Assembly: GCF_013426915.1 (NCBI RefSeq) | Contig: NZ_AP023180.1 | Coordinates: forward strand, 1,984,001 to 2,048,000 | DNA from: Paraburkholderia sp. PGU19 | GTDB taxonomy: Bacteria > Pseudomonadota > Gammaproteobacteria > Burkholderiales > Burkholderiaceae | Length of the DNA stretch: 64,000 nt | Reading direction: 5' to 3' | Part shown: positions 46,048-56,028 of the stretch, one piece after another | How the letters are laid out: every line of letters begins with the position of its first letter | How positions within the stretch are numbered: the first letter of the stretch is position 1 | Notes under the pieces: generated by a model | What the model was told of the DNA's origin: nothing | The model's input: only the letters and a program-made list of their open reading frames with translations | Database searches by the model: none | Program-made: the position numbers and the translations under genes

Positions 46048-47790
46048 ATGACCGACCAACCCCGCAAACTGCGCTCCGCCGCCTGGTTCGGCACCGCCGA
46101 CAAGAACGGCTTCATGTACCGCAGCTGGATGAAGAATCAGGGCATCCCCGATCACGAATTCGCTGGCAAGCCGATCATCGGCATCTGCAATACGTGGTCC
46201 GAGCTGACGCCGTGCAACGCGCATTTCCGCAAGCTCGCCGAACACGTGAAACGCGGCGTGTATGAAGTGGGTGGTTTCCCCGTCGAGTTCCCGGTGTTCT
46301 CGAACGGCGAGTCGAACCTGCGGCCCACTGCCATGTTCACGCGCAATCTCGCGAGCATGGATGTCGAGGAATCGATTCGCGGCAATCCCATCGACGCCGT
46401 CGTGCTGCTCGCCGGCTGCGACAAGACCACGCCCGCGCTGCTGATGGGCGCGGCCAGTTGCGACGTGCCCGCTATCGTCGTGAGCGGCGGGCCGATGCTC
46501 AACGGCAAGCATGAGGGGCGCGACATCGGCTCGGGCACGGTCGTGTGGCAGCTGAGCGAACAGGTGAAGGCGGGCAAGATCTCGATTCATGAGTTCATGT
46601 CGGCGGAAGCGGGCATGTCGCGCTCGGCGGGCACCTGCAACACGATGGGCACGGCATCGACGATGGCCTGCATGGCGGAAGCGCTCGGCGTCACGCTGCC
46701 GCACAACGCCGCAATTCCCGCCGTCGATTCGCGCCGCTATGTGCTCGCGCATCTGTCGGGCATGCGTATCGTCGAGATGGCATTGCAGGACGTGCGGCTC
46801 TCGAAGCTGCTCACGAAAGAAGCGTTCGAGAATGCGATCCGCGCGAATGCGGCGATCGGCGGATCGACCAATGCGGCGATCCACCTGAAGGCGATTGCGG
46901 GGCGCATCGGCGTGAAGCTCGAACTGGATGACTGGACGCGCATCGGACGCGGCACGCCGACGCTCGTCGATCTCCAGCCTTCAGGCCGTTTTCTGATGGA
47001 AGAGTTTTACTACGCAGGTGGCTTGCCCGCCGTGCTGCGCAGGCTCGGCGAAGCGGGTCTGCTGCCGCATCCCGACGCGCTGACTGCGAACGGCAAGACG
47101 CTGTGGGAAAACAGCATCGACGCGCCGATCTACAACGACGAAGTGATCCGTCCGCTGGAGAAGCCGCTGCGCGAAGACGGCGGCCTGTGCGTGCTGCGCG
47201 GCAATCTCGCGCCCAACGGCGCGGTGCTCAAGCCGTCGGCGGCCACGCCTGCGCTGTTGAAGCATCGCGGCCGCGCCGTGGTGTTCGAGAACTTCGACGA
47301 CTACAAGAAGCGCATCGCCGATCCCGAACTCGACGTGACGGCTGACTCCGTGCTCGTGATGAAGAACTGCGGGCCGAAGGGTTATCCCGGCATGGCGGAA
47401 GTCGGCAATATGGGACTGCCGCCGAAGCTGCTCGCGCAAGGCGTGACGGACATGGTGCGCGTGTCGGATGCGCGCATGAGCGGCACCGCGTATGGCACTG
47501 TGGTGCTGCACGTGGCGCCCGAAGCACGCGCGGGGGGACCGCTCGCTGTGGTGCGCAACGGCGACTGGATCGAGCTGGATTGCGACGCGGGCCGTCTGCA
47601 TGTCGATATCGACGAGAAGGAAATGACCGCGCGTCTCGCCGAATGGAAGGAGTCGCAGCAACGCAATCCCGCCGATGCGAGCGGCTACCGCAACCTCTAT
47701 ATCGACCATGTGCTGCAGGCCGATCAGGGCTGCGATTTCGACTTCCTGGTGGGTTGTCGCGGCGCGGACGTGCCGCCGCATTCGCATTGA
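46048..47790 (+). CDS. IlvD/Edd-family sugar-acid dehydratase (L-arabinonate type)
   Basis: The ATG at 46048 gives 580 residues, close to the Rhizobium L-arabinonate dehydratase. Iron-sulfur cysteines are in ICNTWSELTPC, AGCDKTTPALLMGAASC and SAGTCNTMGTAS. Further marks are NAAIGGSTNAAIHLKAIAG, NLAPNGAVLKPSAATP and MKNCGPKGYPGMAEVGNMG. It would convert L-arabinonate (or D-galactonate/D-fuconate) to a 2-keto-3-deoxy acid. The 27-bp spacer to the next gene contains a 7-bp hairpin (47798-47814). Aldolase or second dehydratase genes are not in the window. Confidence 0.9.
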   Translation: MTDQPRKLRSAAWFGTADKNGFMYRSWMKNQGIPDHEFAGKPIIGICNTWSELTPCNAHFRKLAEHVKRGVYEVGGFPVEFPVFSNGESNLRPTAMFTRNLASMDVEESIRGNPIDAVVLLAGCDKTTPALLMGAASCDVPAIVVSGGPMLNGKHEGRDIGSGTVVWQLSEQVKAGKISIHEFMSAEAGMSRSAGTCNTMGTASTMACMAEALGVTLPHNAAIPAVDSRRYVLAHLSGMRIVEMALQDVRLSKLLTKEAFENAIRANAAIGGSTNAAIHLKAIAGRIGVKLELDDWTRIGRGTPTLVDLQPSGRFLMEEFYYAGGLPAVLRRLGEAGLLPHPDALTANGKTLWENSIDAPIYNDEVIRPLEKPLREDGGLCVLRGNLAPNGAVLKPSAATPALLKHRGRAVVFENFDDYKKRIADPELDVTADSVLVMKNCGPKGYPGMAEVGNMGLPPKLLAQGVTDMVRVSDARMSGTAYGTVVLHVAPEARAGGPLAVVRNGDWIELDCDAGRLHVDIDEKEMTARLAEWKESQQRNPADASGYRNLYIDHVLQADQGCDFDFLVGCRGADVPPHSH

Positions 47791-47817
47791 ACGCGCCGCG
47801 CTACGCGACGTAGCGGA

Positions 47818-48546
47818 TCAGCTCAGGCTGTGCGCGGCGATGCCGAGAATCGTGTCGGCATCGACGCGCGCGTTTTCCAGTTGCACGAGGCTCGCCTGAC
47901 GCGCGGCCAGCGCATCGCGATTCTGGATCGCGGTGAGGATCGCCTTATGGCGCGGCAGCGATAGCGCGTGCGTGTCGGGATGGCGGCTCGTCAGCTTGAT
48001 CGACTCCGACAACGCCAGCGACATCATGTTGCCGATATACGCGAGCATGTCGTTGTGCGTCGCGGCCATGATCGCGCGGTGAAATTCGAGGTCCGGTTCG
48101 AGCAGATCGCCAGCGCTTTGCGCGTGCTCCATGCGGTCGTACGCGGAGCCGATCCGCACCAGATCTTCGTCCGTTGCCGCCGTCGCGGCGAGCGCGGCCG
48201 CAGCCGGCTCGATGATGCGGCGCACCGTCATCAGCGACAGAAAGAACTCACCTTCGGGAATGCTGTTGAGCGTCCAGTAGAGCACATCGGGATCGAGCAT
48301 GTGCCACTCTTCGCGCGGCCGCACGACGCTGCCCACGCGCGGCTTCGAAACGACCAGCCCTTTGGCCACCAGCACGCGCGTCGCTTCGCGTAGCACGGGA
48401 CGGCTCACGCCGTATTTTTCGCACAGCGTCGCTTCGGCGGGCAGTCGTTCGCCTGGCGCCAGCCTGCCGCTGACGATCTCAATACCGAGTTCCTGCACGA
48501 TCCGCGCATGCAGGCTTTTGCGTTTCTGAAGATGCCGGTAGTCCAT
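47818..48546 (-). CDS. GntR-family regulator, FadR/FCD subfamily
   Basis: The start at 48546 gives 242 residues beginning MDYRHLQKRKSLHARIVQEL; a longer frame adds a cysteine/histidine-rich stretch that looks non-coding. The winged helix covers about 12-75 (LPAEATLCEKYGVSRPVLRE), and the FCD domain has DLEFHRAIMAATHNDMLAYI with metal-type histidines. It converges on the dehydratase and probably represses it through the palindrome at 46007-46023. Confidence 0.9.
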   Translation of the reverse strand: MDYRHLQKRKSLHARIVQELGIEIVSGRLAPGERLPAEATLCEKYGVSRPVLREATRVLVAKGLVVSKPRVGSVVRPREEWHMLDPDVLYWTLNSIPEGEFFLSLMTVRRIIEPAAAALAATAATDEDLVRIGSAYDRMEHAQSAGDLLEPDLEFHRAIMAATHNDMLAYIGNMMSLALSESIKLTSRHPDTHALSLPRHKAILTAIQNRDALAARQASLVQLENARVDADTILGIAAHSLS

Positions 48547-48805
48547 GATGTATTTGTTGTGGCCGTGCGTATGCGGATAGCTGTACCGTTCCCGTTGCGG
48601 GCTGTGCAAGCATAGCATGGGGCGCACGCCCCGCCTTCCGCTTTGACGCAGCACGACACGTTGCCATTATCGCGCCGGCCTGATGTCGTCATGCGTGCGC
48701 TGCGCCGCGTTAGGTTCGTTTTTTGCTTGATCGTTTGTGGACGGGCTGCTTTACTCAAAGGCAGTCTGGAAGACCCGTGCATTCAACTCGACATGGACCA
48801 CGGCA

Positions 48806-49057
48806 ATGAAGCTCAAACCGCTACTTCTGCTGGTCGCATGCGTGGCGGCGGCGAACGTCGGAACGGCCGCTACGCGCGACGAGCAGACCAAGGCCTGCAA
48901 GCACGACGCGATCAAGTTCTGCGCGATCCATATTCCCAACAGGGAGAAGATCGAAGCGTGCATGAAGCAGCACTACGACAAGCTGTCGCCGAAATGCCAG
49001 GCGATGTTCGATCCGCCTGACAACGACAACGACAGCGGCAGCCAGTCGTCGAGCTAG
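48806..49057 (+). CDS. Small secreted cysteine-rich protein
   Basis: The start at 48806 gives 83 residues with a signal peptide (MKLKPLLLLVACVAAANVGT). The mature part has four cysteines in the pattern CKHDAIKFC, EACMKQHYDKLSPKC. This resembles the cysteine-rich GLG1 repeat (C-x-x-D-x-x-x-x-C ... C ... LS-x-x-C). The tail is acidic and serine/aspartate-rich. A periplasmic protein with two disulfides is likely; its role is unknown. Confidence 0.72.
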   Translation: MKLKPLLLLVACVAAANVGTAATRDEQTKACKHDAIKFCAIHIPNREKIEACMKQHYDKLSPKCQAMFDPPDNDNDSGSQSSS

Positions 49058-49092
49058 CCGCGCTCATCGACGTGCCAACGTGCTAGTCGTGC

Positions 49093-50142
49093 TCAGCCCG
49101 CTCTGACGAGCGGCACAGCCACTTCGACCCGGCCCGTTTCCAGGCCGACCGTGTTGCGCATGGCGCGCAAACGGAAATCGTCGAGCGCGCGAAGCTCGGC
49201 TTCGTCGCCGATGCCAAGCTTCGCCAGCAATTCAGCGACGATCGCGTAGACGATAGTCGAGTTGCCGTCTTCCACTTTCACCGCGATGCCGAGCGCGCCC
49301 TTCGCGCCGAGCTTCACCGTCTGCGCCGACGCGCGCACGCCGATCGCATAGCTCGCATCCGCGCCGACCTTGCCCACCAGCGCGCCCTTGAATGCGCCCA
49401 TCAGCGCGGTGCAGAACCGCCCTTCGCCCGCGACCATCTCCGGGTAGCCCGTCATTGCACGGAAGATGCGCGCAAGCGCCGCGTCTCTTTTCGAATCCAT
49501 CGACACATGCCCGTCGGCGGCCCGCGCGAGCTTCATGTAAAGACGCGCGAGACGGTCGAGCGGGAACGCGGGCGTCGGCAGATTGCAGCCGTCGACAACC
49601 CATTGCACGCCGTCGTCGGGCAGATCACAGGCGTCGGCAACCGTGCGCTTCACGAGTTGCTGCAACGGATGCTCCGGCAGATGGTAGTCGGCGAGCGCCG
49701 CGCCGATCGCTCGCGCGCCCGCCAGCATGCCCGCGTGCTTGCCCGAACAGTTGCTGCACACGGCGCCCGGAATGAAATCGCGCTTGATCCATTCGCGGTA
49801 GACGGCATCCGAAATGGGCGGATGGCCGCCGCAGCGCAAATCGGCTTCCGTTGCCTGCGACCTGGCGAGCATGTGCCGCACGCGTTCGATGTGTCGATCT
49901 TCGCTGCTGTGCGAGCCGCACATCAGCGCGAGGTCCGCGTCGTCGAAACCAAAGCGCTCGAGCGCGCCCGACTCGACGACGGCGAGCGCCTGAGCCGGCT
50001 TCGCTGCCGACCTGACCAGCGTGACGCGCGACGGGTCGCCGCACGAATACAGCAGCGCTCCGTCAGTATCGACGACGGCCACATGTGCGATATGCGTGTT
50101 CTCGACAACATCGCCGCGATAGACGGTTGCAGCAACGGACAT
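49093..50142 (-). CDS. L-asparaginase II-type protein (PF06089 family)
   Basis: The start at 50142 has AAGGAG 6 bases upstream and gives 349 residues; a longer frame is not supported. Family segments are VTLVRSAAKPAQALAVVESG, LALMCGSHSSEDRHIERVRH, CSNCSGKHAGMLAGARAIGA and YPEMVAGEGRFCTALMGAFK. These are the Rhizobium-type thermolabile asparaginases, with catalytic Ser/Lys/Cys groups in the S-A-A-K-P and CSNCSGKH motifs. It is unrelated in fold to the isoaspartyl peptidase at 32420. Confidence 0.9.
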   Translation of the reverse strand: MSVAATVYRGDVVENTHIAHVAVVDTDGALLYSCGDPSRVTLVRSAAKPAQALAVVESGALERFGFDDADLALMCGSHSSEDRHIERVRHMLARSQATEADLRCGGHPPISDAVYREWIKRDFIPGAVCSNCSGKHAGMLAGARAIGAALADYHLPEHPLQQLVKRTVADACDLPDDGVQWVVDGCNLPTPAFPLDRLARLYMKLARAADGHVSMDSKRDAALARIFRAMTGYPEMVAGEGRFCTALMGAFKGALVGKVGADASYAIGVRASAQTVKLGAKGALGIAVKVEDGNSTIVYAIVAELLAKLGIGDEAELRALDDFRLRAMRNTVGLETGRVEVAVPLVRAG

Positions 50143-50366
50143 CCCGGTCTCCTTGTGCGTTGGGTTCGGTCTGCGCAACGGCAGTGCATGCCGTCGGATT
50201 CTACAACCCTGCCAGGCGCGATACGTGCGTGTCGAGTACATTGGATTCACCCGGCGCCCGGCTGCATCGGGCCGGGGTATCCGACCAGGTTCATCCAACC
50301 GGGTTTATCCGCATCAGGCCGCGCAAGCGGAATCGATCGTAAAGCCATTACGACAGGAGAATAGAA

Positions 50367-50678
50367 ATGCACATCGCCAGAAAACTGATCGTCCTCCTCG
50401 CCTCGGCCTCGCTGGGCATCGGTGCGGTTGCGCCGGCATTTGCGCAGAACGATACGTCGACGGATACGGGCGCGGCGGGCATGGCCGCCTCCGCCGCGAA
50501 GCCGACCAAGCAGCAGCAAAAGCAGGCCCGCAAGGAAGCGCGCGCGAAGAAGAACGCCGAGTTGAAGAAGCTCGAAGACGCGGGCTACCAGCCTGGCCGC
50601 TCGAACGACCCGAACTACCCGCAGGATTTGCAAAACGCGCAGAAAAAGGCAGGTATTGGCGCGGGCGCGAGCCAATAA
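50367..50678 (+). CDS. Secreted DUF4148-like protein
   Basis: A 103-residue protein with AGGAG 6 bases before the ATG and a signal peptide ending PAFA. The lysine/alanine-rich centre (KPTKQQQKQARKEARAKK) leads to LKKLEDAGYQPGRSNDPNYP, the DUF4148 type of motif (L-x-x-L-E-x-A-G-Y-x-P-x-x-x-x-P-x-Y-P). Such small proteins are abundant in Burkholderiaceae. Function unknown. Confidence 0.78.
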   Translation: MHIARKLIVLLASASLGIGAVAPAFAQNDTSTDTGAAGMAASAAKPTKQQQKQARKEARAKKNAELKKLEDAGYQPGRSNDPNYPQDLQNAQKKAGIGAGASQ

Positions 50679-50964
50679 ACATCGTTCGATTGAATCGGCC
50701 GCGCGTGGCGTTTTCAGCGTGCGGCCGCGCCGGTTTTCGCAGTATCGATAGTCGCTGTTATTCCCTTCCCGCCAGTCCTCCCTAAGCGCTCACTTTCTGT
50801 CCGGCCGCCGCCGTTTCAGCGTCCTGTTCCACGAACGCTTTACGCTATGTGATACTTTCCAACGCTTGTCCATACAACGAATTGCATCGCAGCAATCTGG
50901 GCATGGCCGTGCAGTCGCACATTCCGGCTACAACTACAGACGCCAACGTTTTCTCCAGTCAAAA

Positions 50965-53900
50965 ATGCCGAATCCATCACACGCGCCAGGCGGCACCGCA
51001 GAAAAATTGACCGCTTCCGCCGCTGTCGATCAGATCAGTTTTCGCCGCATCATTCGCCGCAATATCGCGCTGCCGCTCGCGCTCGGCGTCGTCACGATGG
51101 CACTGTTCATCGCGCTGATCGCCTATCTCGTCAACACGATGAGCTGGGTCGAGCATTCGGAGCGCGTGATCGGCAACGCGAATGAAATGCTGCGGCTTGC
51201 CGTCGACCGTGAGTCGGCATTGCGCGGCTTCCTGATTACGGGCGACGAGACTTTCCTCGCGCCCTATCAGCTGGGTCAGCCGCGTTTCGAAACGGAGATC
51301 AACACGCTGATGCAGCTGGTCTCCGACAATCCGTCCCAGGTCGAGCAGCTCAAACGCATTCGCGGCGTGCAGCAACGCTGGGACCAGTTCGCGCAGGAGA
51401 TGATCGATCTGCGCCGGCGTAACCTCGACTACACGGAACAGGTGAAGAGCGGACGCGGCAAAATCGAGTTCGACGAAACGCGGCGGCTCTTCGGGCAATT
51501 TCTCTCCGTCGAAGAAGCGCTGCGTCAACAGCGCTCCAGCGACGCGCGCAGCGTCACTTCCATTCTGGTGGGCGTCTTTCTGCTGTTCAGCCTGTCGATC
51601 AGCGGCTTCATCGCCTATCGCGGGCGGCGCGATCTGGTGAATCTGTCCGAGGCGTACGACGGCGTGCTCGCGCGCCAGGCCGAGCACACGGAAGTCTTGC
51701 AGCAACAGGTATGGCTGCGCTCCGGGCAGCGCCTGCTCGCGGAGAAGATCGTCGGCCAGTCGAGTTCGCCTCTCGTCGGCCGCGCGATACTCGACTTTCT
51801 CGCGGAGTATCTCGACGTCGCGGTCGCGGCCATGTACGTGCGCGACCGCGCGACCAGCAGTCTCAAACGGATCGCCACGTACGGCTTCAGCCAGGAAAGC
51901 GAACAGGCGGCGCGCACGTTCCGCGAAGCCGAAAGCCTGATCGGTCAGGCGGCCGTGTCGCGCCGCACGCTCGTGTTGCACGACGTCCCCGACGATTACG
52001 TGAAAGTCGTCTCGGGCACGGGCATGAGCCCGCCGCGCAATCTGGTCGTGCTGCCTATCGAAAACGACGGCATCGTGAACGGCGTCGTCGAACTCGGCTT
52101 CATGCGCAACATCGCACCGCGCGATCACGAGTTCCTGCAACTGATCGCGAACAGCATGGGCGACTCCATCGAGGCCGCGCTGTATCGCGAGCGTCTGCAG
52201 GATGCGCTCGCCGAAACCCAGCAGTTGAATGAAGAGCTTCAGGTGCAGCAGGAAGAACTGCGTGTGTCGAACGAAGGGCTCGAAGAACGTGGCCGCGCGC
52301 TCGTCGAATCGCAATCGCGGCTCGAAGCGCAGCAGGCGGAACTCGAGCAGACCAATGTACAGCTCGAAGACTACGCGAAGCGCCTGGAGCGTCAGAAGGC
52401 CGATCTGCTCGAAGCGCAGGACGAACTCGCCGCGAACGCCGCGCGGCTGGAGCAGTCGAGCCGCTACAAGTCCGAGTTCCTTGCGAACATGTCGCACGAA
52501 CTGCGCACGCCGTTGAACAGTTCGCTGATTCTCGCGCGGCTGTTGCAGGAGAACCGCAGTGGCAACCTGACAGAAGAACAGGTGCGCTACGCGGAAACGA
52601 TTCATGCGTCGAACAGCGATCTGCTGGTGCTGATCAACGACATTCTCGATCTGTCGAAAGTGGAAGCCGGACAGATCGCGATCGAAAGCGGAACGGTGCC
52701 CGTCGACTCGATGCTGCAATCGCTGCGTGAAATGTTTGAGCCGATGGCGGCTGCGAAGCATTTGCAGTTTTCCGTCGAGCGCGCGCCCGGCGTGCCGGAG
52801 GCCTTCGTCACCGACGGCCAGCGCGTCACGCAGATTCTGCGCAATCTGCTGTCGAACGCATTGAAGTTCACCGAGCACGGCGAAGTCGCGCTGACAGTCG
52901 CCGCCGGCGACGCGGGTACGCTGCGCTTCGACGTGCGCGACACGGGCATCGGCATCGCCGCCGACAAGCTCGAACTGATCTTCGAAGCCTTCCAGCAGGC
53001 GGACGGCTCGACGAGCCGCCACTATGGCGGCAGCGGCCTCGGCCTGTCGATCTCGCGCGAATTCGCGCGGCTGCTGGGCGGTCGCGTGAGCGTCGCGAGC
53101 GAACCCGGCAAGGGCAGCGTGTTTACGCTATGGCTGCCGCTGCAAGGCCCCGCCGAAACGCAGTCCCGCGCAACGCAGGTGACTGAGCCGCTGACGCTGC
53201 CCGTGCGCAGCAAGCCCACGCCGTCGCCCGTGGCCAACGCCGCGTCCGTGCAGACGGGCAACGCGCAGCCGACGATCGGCGACGACCGAGACAACCTCCG
53301 CCACGAAAACCGCCTGATTCTCGCGATTGAAGACGATCTCGTCTTTGCCGAAATCCTGCGCGACCTCACGCATGAACTCGAATTCGACTTCGTCCATGCC
53401 ACCGATGCGACGACGGGCCTCACGCTCGTGCGCGACATGCAGCCGACGGCCGTGCTGCTCGACGTCGGCCTGCCCGACCGCTCGGGGCTGACGGTGCTCG
53501 AATGGCTGAAGAACGATCCCGCCACGCGTCACATTCCGATTCACATCGTCTCCGCCACCGATCACGCTGAAAAAGCGCTGCATCTGGGCGCCGTCGGCTA
53601 CACGCTGAAGCCCACGGCGCGCACCACGCTCGAAGCCGCGATCCGGCGGCTGGAGACGCGCCTGCAACAGCGCATGAAGCGGGTGCTGGTGATCGAGGAC
53701 GATGCGGCGATGCGCGAAAGCATCCGCGCGCTGCTGCAGAGCGACACCACAGAAATCGTCGCCGTCGCGACGCTGGCGGGCGCGCTGGAGCAACTGTCTA
53801 CGACGCTGTTCGATTGCGTCGTGACCGACCTCGCGCTGCCCGATGGCACCGGCTACGATCTGCTCGAACAGCTCGCCGCCGACGTCACGCATCAGGCGAT

Positions 53901-54483
53901 GCCCGTCATCGTCTACACGGGCCGCATGTTGTCGGGCGACGAAGAGCACCGGCTGCGCCGCTACTCGAAATCGATCATCATCAAAGGCGCGAAGTCGCCC
54001 GAACGTCTGCTCGATGAAGTGACGCTGTTCCTGCATAGCGTCGAGTCGTCGCTTGCGCCTGAGCAGCAGCGCATGCTGCGTACCGTGCGCCAGCGCGACA
54101 ACCAGTTCGAAGGGCGCACCATCCTGCTTGCGGAAGACGACGTGCGCAATATCTTCGCGCTGTCGCATGTGCTGGAGCCGCTCGGCGCGAAGCTCGAAAT
54201 CGCGCGCAACGGGCGCGAAGCGCTCGAAGCGCTGAACACCGGACGCGAGGTGGATCTCGTGCTGATGGACATCATGATGCCGGAGATGGATGGCCTGACG
54301 GCGATCGCGCACATCCGCCGCGACGCGCGCTTCGCGCATCTGCCCATCGTCGCGCTGACGGCGAAGGCGATGGCGCAAGACCGCATGCGCTGCCTCGAAG
54401 CGGGCGCCGACGACTACATCTCCAAGCCCATCGACGTCGACAAGCTGATCTCGCTGTGCCGCGTCTGGCTGCGGCAGCGCTAG
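50965..54483 (+). CDS. Hybrid sensor histidine kinase with three receiver domains
   Basis: From the ATG at 50965 the protein has 1172 residues. It has a first membrane helix near 33-56, an extracytoplasmic CHASE3-like helical region, a second helix near 215-235, a GAF domain about 275-410, and a long coiled coil about 410-500. Then come HisKA with H511 in NMSHELRTPLN, an HATPase domain (QILRNLLSNALKFTEHGEVA, GGSGLGLSIS), and three receivers with D833, D955 and D1102. Signals probably pass in phosphorelay style. CheR, CheB and a REC-kinase follow, so it likely senses stress or redox state together with them. No ribosome-binding site is obvious. Confidence 0.9.
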   Translation: MPNPSHAPGGTAEKLTASAAVDQISFRRIIRRNIALPLALGVVTMALFIALIAYLVNTMSWVEHSERVIGNANEMLRLAVDRESALRGFLITGDETFLAPYQLGQPRFETEINTLMQLVSDNPSQVEQLKRIRGVQQRWDQFAQEMIDLRRRNLDYTEQVKSGRGKIEFDETRRLFGQFLSVEEALRQQRSSDARSVTSILVGVFLLFSLSISGFIAYRGRRDLVNLSEAYDGVLARQAEHTEVLQQQVWLRSGQRLLAEKIVGQSSSPLVGRAILDFLAEYLDVAVAAMYVRDRATSSLKRIATYGFSQESEQAARTFREAESLIGQAAVSRRTLVLHDVPDDYVKVVSGTGMSPPRNLVVLPIENDGIVNGVVELGFMRNIAPRDHEFLQLIANSMGDSIEAALYRERLQDALAETQQLNEELQVQQEELRVSNEGLEERGRALVESQSRLEAQQAELEQTNVQLEDYAKRLERQKADLLEAQDELAANAARLEQSSRYKSEFLANMSHELRTPLNSSLILARLLQENRSGNLTEEQVRYAETIHASNSDLLVLINDILDLSKVEAGQIAIESGTVPVDSMLQSLREMFEPMAAAKHLQFSVERAPGVPEAFVTDGQRVTQILRNLLSNALKFTEHGEVALTVAAGDAGTLRFDVRDTGIGIAADKLELIFEAFQQADGSTSRHYGGSGLGLSISREFARLLGGRVSVASEPGKGSVFTLWLPLQGPAETQSRATQVTEPLTLPVRSKPTPSPVANAASVQTGNAQPTIGDDRDNLRHENRLILAIEDDLVFAEILRDLTHELEFDFVHATDATTGLTLVRDMQPTAVLLDVGLPDRSGLTVLEWLKNDPATRHIPIHIVSATDHAEKALHLGAVGYTLKPTARTTLEAAIRRLETRLQQRMKRVLVIEDDAAMRESIRALLQSDTTEIVAVATLAGALEQLSTTLFDCVVTDLALPDGTGYDLLEQLAADVTHQAMPVIVYTGRMLSGDEEHRLRRYSKSIIIKGAKSPERLLDEVTLFLHSVESSLAPEQQRMLRTVRQRDNQFEGRTILLAEDDVRNIFALSHVLEPLGAKLEIARNGREALEALNTGREVDLVLMDIMMPEMDGLTAIAHIRRDARFAHLPIVALTAKAMAQDRMRCLEAGADDYISKPIDVDKLISLCRVWLRQR

Positions 54484-54502
54484 GCGCGAGGAGCCGTCAG
54501 TC

Positions 54503-55351
54503 ATGAGCCGCATCTCGTACGACGATTCGCCGCAACGCATGCACGATTTCGATATCGAGCTGAAGCTGCTGCTGGAAGCGATTTATCTGAAGTACCAGCA
54601 CGACTTCCGCCACTACTCGATGTCTTCGCTGCGGCGGCGTCTCGTGCAAGCGCTCGAAGCGTTCGGCGTGGCGACGCTCTCGCAGTTGCAGGACAGGATC
54701 ATGCGCAACGAGGCGGACTTCGTGCGGCTTTTTCACTACCTGACGGTACAGGTCAGCGAGATGTTCCGCGACCCCGACTACTTTCTCGCGCTGCGCAATC
54801 ATGTGCTGCCCGTGCTGCAAACGTATCCGTCGATCAAGGTGTGGGTGGCCGGCTGCAGCACAGGCGAGGAACTGTGGTCGCTGAAGATCCTGTTCGACGA
54901 AGCGGGCCTCACCGAGCGCACGCTCTTCTACGCAACCGATATCAACCCTGACGCGCTCGCGCGTGCCGAAGCGGGCATTTACGCGCTCGACCGGATCGCG
55001 GGCTTCACGCGCAATTATCTGGCCGCGGGCGGCAAGCGCTCGCTCGCCGATTACTATCATGCGGCGTATAGCGGCGCGCGCTTCTCCGGCCCGCTGAAAG
55101 AGCGGGTGGTGTTCGCGGACCACAGCCTGTCGACCGATGAAGTGTTTCTCGAAGCGCATCTCGTGTCGTGCCGCAATGTTCTGATCTATTTCGATCGCGG
55201 CCTGCAGGATCGCGCGCTGGGGCTGTTCAAGGACACGCTCGTGCGGCGCGGCTTTCTCGGCCTCGGCAGCAAGGAAAGCCTGCGCTTTTCGACGCAGTAC
55301 GATGCATTCGACGAATTCCGCGAGCGCGAGCGCATCTATCAGAAGCGCTAG
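54503..55351 (+). CDS. cheR: CheR-type protein methyltransferase
   Basis: A 282-residue protein with the small N-terminal CheR domain (about 12-80; YLKYQHDFRHYSMSSLRRRL), the SAM-binding motif VWVAGCSTGEELWSLKILFD, and ATDINPDALARAEAG and VSCRNVLIYFDRGLQDRALG. It lies 19 bp after the hybrid kinase. No chemoreceptor gene is nearby, so it may methylate the kinase's cytoplasmic coiled coil (inference). Confidence 0.9.
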   Translation: MSRISYDDSPQRMHDFDIELKLLLEAIYLKYQHDFRHYSMSSLRRRLVQALEAFGVATLSQLQDRIMRNEADFVRLFHYLTVQVSEMFRDPDYFLALRNHVLPVLQTYPSIKVWVAGCSTGEELWSLKILFDEAGLTERTLFYATDINPDALARAEAGIYALDRIAGFTRNYLAAGGKRSLADYYHAAYSGARFSGPLKERVVFADHSLSTDEVFLEAHLVSCRNVLIYFDRGLQDRALGLFKDTLVRRGFLGLGSKESLRFSTQYDAFDEFRERERIYQKR

Positions 55352-55392
55352 ACTGCCCGTGCCTTTCAACATCGAACGAACGATCGACGCGT

Positions 55393-56028
55393 ATGAACAC
55401 ACCTCGCCGACCTTCTCCACTGGGCGCAACCGCGCCGGTGGAACCGCGCGCGTTCGAGGCGGTGGCAATCGGCGCGTCGGCGGGCGGCATCGACGCGTTG
55501 AACGTGCTGTTGCCCGCGCTGCCGGCATCGTTCGGGCTCACTGTGCTGATCGTTTCGCACCTGCCTGCGAATTCGCCGAGTTGTCTCGCCGAAACGCTCG
55601 GCTATCGCTGCACGCTGCCCGTCGTCGAGCCGGATGCGGGAGAACCGCTGCTGCCGGGCCGCGTGCATCTCGCGCCGCCCGGCTATCACATGTTGATCGA
55701 CGACGACCGCACGGTCGCGCTGTCGATCGATTCGACGGTGCGCTATTCGCGCCCGTCCATCGACGTGCTGTTCGAATCCGCCGCGCACGTGTACCGCGAG
55801 CGCTTGCTCGGCATCCTGCTGTCGGGCGCGAACGACGACGGCGCGCACGGCCTCGAAGTGATCCGCGCGATGGGCGGCCTCGCGTGGGTGCAGGACCCGC
55901 AAACGGCTGTCTCCGCGACGATGCCGCGCGCGGCCATCGCGCGCGGCGCCGTCGACGAAGTGCTTTCTCCAACCCTGATGGCCCGGCGGCTCGCCGGTTT
56001 GCCGCCTCACACTAGAACGATGACATGA
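55393..56028 (+). CDS. cheB: CheB-type methylesterase, no receiver domain
   Basis: The start at 55393 gives 211 residues, only the catalytic domain. The triad fits S29 (AIGASAGGIDAL), H56 (IVSHLPANSPSCLAETLG) and D149 (LLSGANDDGAHGLEVIRAMG). The N-terminal receiver that normally controls CheB is absent, as in CheB-like proteins of hybrid-kinase loci. Its stop overlaps the next ATG by 4 bp. Confidence 0.88.
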   Translation: MNTPRRPSPLGATAPVEPRAFEAVAIGASAGGIDALNVLLPALPASFGLTVLIVSHLPANSPSCLAETLGYRCTLPVVEPDAGEPLLPGRVHLAPPGYHMLIDDDRTVALSIDSTVRYSRPSIDVLFESAAHVYRERLLGILLSGANDDGAHGLEVIRAMGGLAWVQDPQTAVSATMPRAAIARGAVDEVLSPTLMARRLAGLPPHTRTMT

